In this document: piece by piece, positions 59,183 to 64,000 of the stretch
How positions within the stretch are numbered: the first letter of the stretch is position 1
Layout of the letters: each line of letters starts with the position of its first letter
Translations under genes and position numbers: made by a program
Notes under the pieces: model-generated
Database searches by the model: none
Told to the model about the DNA's origin: nothing
What the model saw: the letters and a program-made list of their open reading frames with translations, nothing else
Assembly: GCF_001913705.1 (NCBI RefSeq)
Contig: NZ_MKQD01000029.1
Coordinates: 29,867 to 93,866 of the forward strand
Length of the DNA: 64,000 bases
DNA from: Thalassotalea sp. PP2-459
GTDB taxonomy: Bacteria; Pseudomonadota; Gammaproteobacteria; Enterobacterales; Alteromonadaceae
Reading direction: 5' to 3'

Positions 59183-60040
59183 CTAATCGAGGTATTGCGG
59201 GATATTAGGTAGCTTACTGACGTGTTTAGCTTCGTGTTGAATAATCACTTTTGCATCTTTGGCGCTGGCAATATTTTCAAACTTTTTGAAAGATTCACGT
59301 GTTTGGGGTTCATCAACATTAAAACGAGGCACGCGCTTTAAGTGACGGCTTTTTGCTTGATGATATAAGTCACCCGATAATAACACGGTGCCGGTATTTG
59401 CTAAATTCACTTGTAATGCCGTATGACCAACTGTGTGGCCAGGTACGTTGAGAATCATCACACTACCATCACCGAAAACATCGTAATCTTGTGAAAAGGT
59501 TTTACGCTTTAACTTGCTTAAGTCAGTATGAAGCGCTTTTAAATCGTCAGCACTCGCGATATGTTCTAGTTCTGCTTGGCTGGTTAACCATGTGGCATCT
59601 TTAAACGTAGACGCTTGCCCTACGTGGTCAAAATGACTGTGTGACAAAGAAAGGTATTCAATATCTGTTGGTGATACATCAATTTCAGCGAGCTGTTCCA
59701 CTAACGATTTTTCTAATGATAATGTGAACACGCCATTTACCATCGGCTCTTTATTAATAAGCGATGAAGGTAAGCCAGTATCCCACATTAAATCGCCTTT
59801 TTCGTGTCGAATTAAATAACAGCTGTCGGTGAATGTTGCTTGTTGATCTTTATAATCACCACTGGTTGAGAATACATCCATATCTGAGACTTTTATCGTG
59901 CCACAATCAAAGGTGTATAGCTTTAATGCCGTTGCCTGTTCGTTATTTGCTTGAGCATAGCTACCGATGAAAAGCGTGCTAATTAGCGCGAATTTTTTAA
60001 ACCAAAGTTGCGATGATTGTATGTTTTTCCGTTTTAGCAT
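59183..60040 (-). CDS. exported metallo-beta-lactamase-fold hydrolase (N-acyl homoserine lactonase family)
   Basis: A 285-residue protein with a twin-basic-like start and signal peptide (about 1-31, ending SYAQA). The MBL zinc site is complete: HSHFDH (HxHxDH, about 135), the His in VPGHTVGHTAL and the Asp in LLSGDLYHQ, with a final HEAKHVSKLP. Overall spacing resembles AHL lactonases of the AttM/AiiA type (LWDTG-like MWDTGLP, SLSHSHFDHVG). Quorum quenching is a family-based guess. Export to the periplasm is unusual for this group. It is monocistronic with its own terminator. Confidence 0.82.
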   Translation of the reverse strand: MLKRKNIQSSQLWFKKFALISTLFIGSYAQANNEQATALKLYTFDCGTIKVSDMDVFSTSGDYKDQQATFTDSCYLIRHEKGDLMWDTGLPSSLINKEPMVNGVFTLSLEKSLVEQLAEIDVSPTDIEYLSLSHSHFDHVGQASTFKDATWLTSQAELEHIASADDLKALHTDLSKLKRKTFSQDYDVFGDGSVMILNVPGHTVGHTALQVNLANTGTVLLSGDLYHQAKSRHLKRVPRFNVDEPQTRESFKKFENIASAKDAKVIIQHEAKHVSKLPNIPQYLD

Positions 60041-60218
60041 TATTTACTCCATTATCGTTAGGTTTAAGTAATGTACATTAATACTATTAACATCAAACTC
60101 TGGAAAGTGAAATTGTCCAAAAAAGGTGTAATAATAAGATTAAAATAAGGAAGGAGGAATATTAGTATTTTTAACGCTCCTTATCTTTTCAAATTTAATG
60201 AAGTAAAATATGATTCAA

Positions 60219-60983
60219 CTAATTAGTCTTCAGGTATTTTATTATCTCTTGAGCAAGTTTTTTGGCTGAAGCAGGATTCTGACCGGTCATCACTCGGCCA
60301 GCTAACACTACATTTTCTTGCCAAGCTTTCCCAGGAATATGAATCGCCCCTCTTTGCTCTAATTTATCGCCTAACAAAAATGGAATTAAATCTAATTGAT
60401 TTATATCGATCTCTTCTTCTTTTGTAAATGCAGCTATTTCTTTGTCTTTTACTAAAAATGTTCCATCAGATAAAGTGATGTTAACCAATGCAGCAGTACC
60501 ATGACAAACTGCCGAAACAATTCCATTATTTTCGTAAATAGCAGAAGATATTCGATTAATATCTTTATTATCAACAAAGTCCCACATAGGTCCAGACCCC
60601 CCACTATAAAAAACAGCGTTGTAATCATTAGGTTCTATTTCTGACAATGGGGTAGTGGTAATAACTTTAGCCATTAACTCTGCATCTTTGAAAAAATGTT
60701 GATGATATTCATCTGGTTCATCTAATGCCTTTGCATCAAGTGGCGCCATCCCTCCTTCAATACTTGCTATATCTACAATAAACCCTGCTTTTTTAAATTC
60801 ATAATAAGGATGTGTTAGTTCAGGCAACCAAAAACCCGTTTTCTTATCACTATCGCCAAGAGTAGAGTGACTAGTTAATACAATTAAAATTCGATCCTTT
60901 TTATTACTATTTAACTCTGCATGAGTCACTGCAGACATCAATGCTATTAAAATGAAAGTATAATATTTTAAATAATTAATCAT
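60219..60983 (-). CDS. exported DJ-1/PfpI family protein
   Basis: A 254-residue type 1 glutamine-amidotransferase-like protein with a signal peptide (1-22, VTHA). The nucleophile elbow is SAVCHGTAALVN (Cys about 158), with the upstream acidic residue in SIEGGMAPLDAKALDEPDE, similar to Hsp31-type chaperone/deglycase or YajL relatives. ASAKKLAQEIIKYL closes the fold. Function could be deglycation or a glyoxalase III-like activity; not decidable. It is more AT-rich than the neighbours to its left. It borders a region with transposase debris. Confidence 0.82.
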   Translation of the reverse strand: MINYLKYYTFILIALMSAVTHAELNSNKKDRILIVLTSHSTLGDSDKKTGFWLPELTHPYYEFKKAGFIVDIASIEGGMAPLDAKALDEPDEYHQHFFKDAELMAKVITTTPLSEIEPNDYNAVFYSGGSGPMWDFVDNKDINRISSAIYENNGIVSAVCHGTAALVNITLSDGTFLVKDKEIAAFTKEEEIDINQLDLIPFLLGDKLEQRGAIHIPGKAWQENVVLAGRVMTGQNPASAKKLAQEIIKYLKTN

Positions 60984-61149
60984 AAAGTTTCCTTAAAGAG
61001 CTATGAATGTGTTCTGTAAAAATTAAACTAAGGAAAGTAGAGTAATGAAGATTACCGTTATACTCATTTACATATGTTGAGTGATTTATGTTTTTATGAA
61101 ATTTAAATGCAATTAATAGTGATAATTTTTGAATAACACTATCTAAAAA
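60984..61149. other. AT-rich gap beside the transposase remnant
   Basis: This and the sequence from about 61400 to 61677 hold no recognisable gene. AT-rich DNA flanks the remnant on both sides. Promoters for the PfpI-like gene (minus) and the TPR gene (plus) must lie here, but none stands out. Confidence 0.5.
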
Positions 61150-61400
61150 CTACTTTTCAACAACATTAAACGGCTAGGTGAAGACTTTAACATTATAGGC
61201 TAGTCGCCAGAACTAATTTGGCTGATATTTTCAACCACTTAAGCATTCAAGCTCACATTTAAATGAATCGTTAAATTACTCAAAAGCACCATTGTATTGC
61301 GGATTTCCTGACTGTCTGTGAACTAACTTGATACGATGACTTCTCACAAATCGGTAAACATGCAGAAAAATCAATGCCGGTTTGTTATCAGCGTAGAATG
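61150..61400 (-). pseudogene. decayed IS3-type transposase fragment
   Basis: On the minus strand one frame from about 61392 to 61150 reads FYADNKPALIFLHVYRF, then HRIKLVHRQSGNPQYNGAFE, a stop, and FNDSFKCELECL, with three further stops before the end. TDNGPEF-like and P-x-x-NG-x-x-E-R-FN-like blocks with a conserved spacing are the D and E parts of the DDE catalytic domain of IS3-family transposases. The upstream half is gone or unrecognisable and no terminal inverted repeats were found. It marks an old insertion in the accessory end of the window. Confidence 0.55.
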
Positions 61401-61677
61401 AGGTTGGTAATTCTCGATCAATTTATCGTTGCTACTGTGATCGTATGACATGTCCGACAAGAATCGACATCCCCACTTAAACAGCCTGGCATTCTCATGT
61501 TACTCCATCAGTGAAATAATGCTTTTTGTATAAAAGTATCTCGTCATCAAAATGAGGCATTTCGTCATTCTTTTACTGTTATTTATAAATGTCACATACA
61601 TAATCTTTTACCCAACTAAATGATTAAAAAATAAAACTAAATAAAAATAGAGATAACTAGGAAGTAAAATTAACCTG

Positions 61678-62697
61678 ATGAACAAAATCTTACTAAAAAA
61701 TATAGCTTTGTTTAGTTCACTTTTTCTTACCTTTAATTTAATAGCAAAAGAAAGAAAGCTAGATATGCTAGTTTTTCAAGCGAAAAAAGCATTAATACAA
61801 GGAGAAAGTCAACTAGCCAAAAAATTAATTAGCAATGAAAAGAAGCCTTCATACAATCTATTGAAATTAAAAATATTATACTATTTAGAACGAGACAACA
61901 TTGACAAGGCAGAACGTTCTCTTAATGAATTTGAATTACAATATTTTAACGTTGCTGATACATACGCTTTTACTTCTGAAGTCTGGCGTTCAATCGGACA
62001 CAAAGTTAGTATTTTCTCAAAAAGCTACTATTACAAAAAAGCCGTTAAAGCAAAAATTACGGCAGGAAATAAAGCGCCGAACGATCCTAAATATTTAACA
62101 ATGAAAGCATCTGCACTTGGACAAAGTAGTCAATATGGCGGAAACTCTTCTTTGCAAGAGCAATTAGCACAGAAAATCAAAGCCCTTGATAAAAAGTGGG
62201 GTCTTATCGCTGAAGTAAATTTGGCACAAAATGAAGATAACCTTGAGCAGGCATCAAAGTTGGCAATTCAGGCAACAAAGCTTTTCCCTCAAGATTTTGA
62301 TGTTTTAAACCGAACAGCAAAACTATTTTGGACCAGAAGTAATTATCCGAGTGCCCAACATTACTTTTATCAAGCTTGTACTAGTAAAAGCGGCGACCAG
62401 TGGCACAGTAAAATAAATTGGATTAACGCTTGTTCCCAAACAGCTATATTCGCCATTGAAAAAAACGTAAATAAAGATAAAGGAAAAAAAGCGATTATAA
62501 ACTTACTAAGAGAGTATCAACTACCTACGAATATAAATTTTGAGTATATAAAAATGTATTTTAAATTATCTCATACTGTTAGTGACCCAATTATATATAA
62601 GGTATTACAAAATATAGTTGAGAAAAATAGCGATGTTCGACTAATAAAGGAAGCTAAAGGTTTATTGAATAAGATGTCACTTAATCAACCACGGTAA
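61678..62697 (+). CDS. exported TPR-like protein
   Basis: A 339-residue protein with a signal peptide (1-23, NLIAK) and helical TPR/SEL1-like repeats (about 30-260; KALIQGESQLAKKLISN, YYLERDNIDKAERSLNEFELQY, ASKLAIQATKLFPQDFDVLNRTAKLFW). No catalytic motif is visible. Codon use is AT-rich, like the next gene. AGGAAG lies upstream at about 61660. It precedes the PLP enzyme by about 120 bases, and whether they share a transcript is unclear. Function not recognised. Confidence 0.7.
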   Translation: MNKILLKNIALFSSLFLTFNLIAKERKLDMLVFQAKKALIQGESQLAKKLISNEKKPSYNLLKLKILYYLERDNIDKAERSLNEFELQYFNVADTYAFTSEVWRSIGHKVSIFSKSYYYKKAVKAKITAGNKAPNDPKYLTMKASALGQSSQYGGNSSLQEQLAQKIKALDKKWGLIAEVNLAQNEDNLEQASKLAIQATKLFPQDFDVLNRTAKLFWTRSNYPSAQHYFYQACTSKSGDQWHSKINWINACSQTAIFAIEKNVNKDKGKKAIINLLREYQLPTNINFEYIKMYFKLSHTVSDPIIYKVLQNIVEKNSDVRLIKEAKGLLNKMSLNQPR

Positions 62698-62818
62698 AAA
62701 ATTGATTAGCTGACACCTTATTTAATCCATATTTATCATAACCAAAGAATGCTCTTTAAGATTGTTACGGTTTACTAAATTTTTAATCAGATACATTAAG
62801 CTAATAAAAGGATTAAAC

Positions 62819-63898
62819 ATGTACAATAATACCTTATTGGGCCACCCGATCATGTCAAAATGCTCAAAGTTCTTAACAAGACACAAACCACTTAGTCAGA
62901 AAAAGTGGTTAGAAATCATGCAAAAGTCACCTGAACTTGATTTAGATATAGATTTTTTTGGTAGTGGTCCTGTAGTTGCTATGTTGGAGAATAAAGTTGC
63001 TCGCTTATTAGGTAAAGAGAAAGCCATATTTGTCCATAAAGGTATGGTTGGACAGCATAGCGTACTGCTTGAGCGTGCTGCTCAATCCCGGTACAGAAAA
63101 ATAGCGATACATCCACAGTCCCACATAGAAATCGATGAGTATTTTGCTTATAAAGAACTTTTGAATTTGAATTCGGTAATGTTTGGAAAAAACGACCACG
63201 CAATTAACAAAGAAGATATAGATAATTTGCCGCTAGATTTATCAACCATTGTGGTTGAGCTACCAACAAGACGTGCCGGCTTTAGATTGCCAGAATGGGA
63301 TGACTTGGTTTATCTCAATAACTTTTCAAACATTAACAGCATTCCATTACACTTTGACGGGGCAAGACTTTTTGAGTCATCGTTCTACTGGAATAAGTCT
63401 TATAAAGAAGTCGCTTCACTTGCCAGTTCAGTCTATATATCATTATATAAAACTATTGGTTCAGCAGCAGGAGGCATCATTGCAGGGGATAAAGAGTTTA
63501 TTGAACGACTGTATGTCTGGAGAAGCAGGCTTGGCGGAGATATTTCCACCGTTTTTCCTTATATACTTACTTCACTTTGGGGGTTAAATAATTATCTACC
63601 AAGAATTAAAGAATTTAACCAGCGCGCTTTCACGATATCACAGTTGTTCAAAGATACATTTGGCCCACAATCAATTCCATTCCAAGTTCAATGCAATAGT
63701 TTTTTAGTAGAGCTTCCTATTTCCGCTAGTAAACTAAGAAAGCAAGCACTTAACGTTGCAAAAAATGACAATATCTGGCTATTTGACAGGATTTTCAGCT
63801 TACCTAACAATCATAGCCGTTTTGAAATTCAAGTTGGGGATGCATTAGACGATTGGAAAGACGAAGAATTACTGAAAATGTTACAACGACTAATATAA
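62819..63898 (+). CDS. threonine aldolase / beta-eliminating lyase family protein
   Basis: A 359-residue PLP-dependent enzyme of fold type I. The N-terminal FFGSGPVVAMLENKVARLLGKEKAIFVHKGMVGQHSVLL corresponds to the DVYGEDPTV...LE...LLGKE block of low-specificity threonine aldolases. PLHFDGARLFES holds the PLP-binding Asp-Gly-Ala-Arg, and the PLP lysine is in YISLYKTIGSAAGGIIAG. Several family-typical residues differ (FFGSG for YGEDP), so the substrate may not be threonine. The start at 62819 follows AAGGA at 7 bases; a TTG frame opens at 62762. It is AT-rich, near transposase debris; possibly acquired. Confidence 0.82.
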   Translation: MYNNTLLGHPIMSKCSKFLTRHKPLSQKKWLEIMQKSPELDLDIDFFGSGPVVAMLENKVARLLGKEKAIFVHKGMVGQHSVLLERAAQSRYRKIAIHPQSHIEIDEYFAYKELLNLNSVMFGKNDHAINKEDIDNLPLDLSTIVVELPTRRAGFRLPEWDDLVYLNNFSNINSIPLHFDGARLFESSFYWNKSYKEVASLASSVYISLYKTIGSAAGGIIAGDKEFIERLYVWRSRLGGDISTVFPYILTSLWGLNNYLPRIKEFNQRAFTISQLFKDTFGPQSIPFQVQCNSFLVELPISASKLRKQALNVAKNDNIWLFDRIFSLPNNHSRFEIQVGDALDDWKDEELLKMLQRLI

Positions 63899-63912
63899 AT
63901 TGTATAAGTGTG

Positions 63913-63990
63913 ATTACCAAGGGATTGTGTCGGTCTAATTACCGAGCGACTTTGTCGTAAATAGCATATCAGCCAGTTGTTAAACTGGCT
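63913..63990. repeat. imperfect tandem repeat and small hairpin at the window end
   Basis: ATTACCAAGGGATTGTGTCGG (63913-63933) recurs at 63938-63958 with 16 of 21 bases kept, a 25-base period. A perfect 8-bp hairpin AGCCAGTT-GTTA-AACTGGCT (63971-63990) follows without a T run. These could be the edge of a mobile element continuing past the window; the evidence is slim. Confidence 0.35.
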
Positions 63991-64000
63991 ATGATTTATG

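Noticed and set aside
63249..63587. 112-codon plus-strand frame within the aldolase-like gene
   Set aside because: It is an alternate frame of a gene with intact PLP motifs.
1..64000. CRISPR arrays, tRNA and rRNA genes, prophage
   Set aside because: Read for regular repeat-spacer patterns, T-loop consensus and phage structural genes; none was seen. A tRNA covariance scan was not possible here.

Overview
The window looks like a chromosomal segment of a marine gammaproteobacterium of the Alteromonadales, most likely Colwelliaceae (Thalassotalea- or Colwellia-like). This is inferred from the AT-rich DNA, the family mix (TonB receptor, several M16 peptidases, many c-di-GMP proteins, secreted prolyl oligopeptidase) and the gene order. 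Many blocks match a region that in E. coli lies near the origin: dapF-yigA-yigB-uvrD, rarD-yigI-recQ, comM//ilvLGMEDA-ilvY//ilvC, rep and polA. Most of the window is therefore core chromosome with lineage-specific insertions.

Layout. 1-3.8 kb: end of dapF, yigA, yigB and uvrD, with no xerC where relatives carry it. 3.8-9.3 kb: a sensory cassette of a receiver-receiver-GGDEF protein broken by a frameshift, a TonB-dependent receptor, and a YfiR-domain histidine kinase. 9.3-14 kb: rarD, yigI, recQ, a small cytochrome c and two small conserved genes. 14-18 kb: a c-di-GMP island. It has a GGDEF-like gene with a degenerate signature, a c-di-GMP-I riboswitch on the same strand, an inverted-repeat element between them, and a divergent TPR/pseudo-GGDEF membrane protein. 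18-22 kb: rep, ubiK, an unknown secreted protein and a prohibitin-like protein.

22-33.4 kb is the branched-chain amino acid region: ilvGMEDA behind a recognisable attenuator (a 26-residue leader peptide rich in Ile/Val/Leu plus a terminator), divergent comM, and the ilvY/ilvC pair. 33.5-39.7 kb: proBA, an acyltransferase, an MscS-type channel, tesB and a small unknown gene. 39.8-45.4 kb: three M16 metallopeptidase genes, one lacking the zinc motif. 45.7-50.9 kb: a TPR protein and a membrane-bound winged-helix/beta-propeller regulator, facing a small secreted protein and a TraB/GumN protein, with an 11-bp-period direct repeat between them. 50.9-54.4 kb: prolyl oligopeptidase, then a two-gene SPFH plus ribbon-helix-helix operon whose promoter carries paired palindromes. 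54.4-57.4 kb: polA, followed by a probable small RNA in the position of Spot 42. 58-64 kb: galM-like epimerase, exported lactonase-like and DJ-1/PfpI proteins, a decayed IS3-type transposase, a TPR protein and a divergent threonine-aldolase-family enzyme. The last 4 kb looks the most AT-rich and accessory.

The most interesting signals are the riboswitch with degenerate GGDEF partners, the SPFH/RHH operon with its paired operator, the polA-linked small RNA, and the frameshifted double-receiver cyclase. All functional calls rest on reading motifs by eye; no database search was run.
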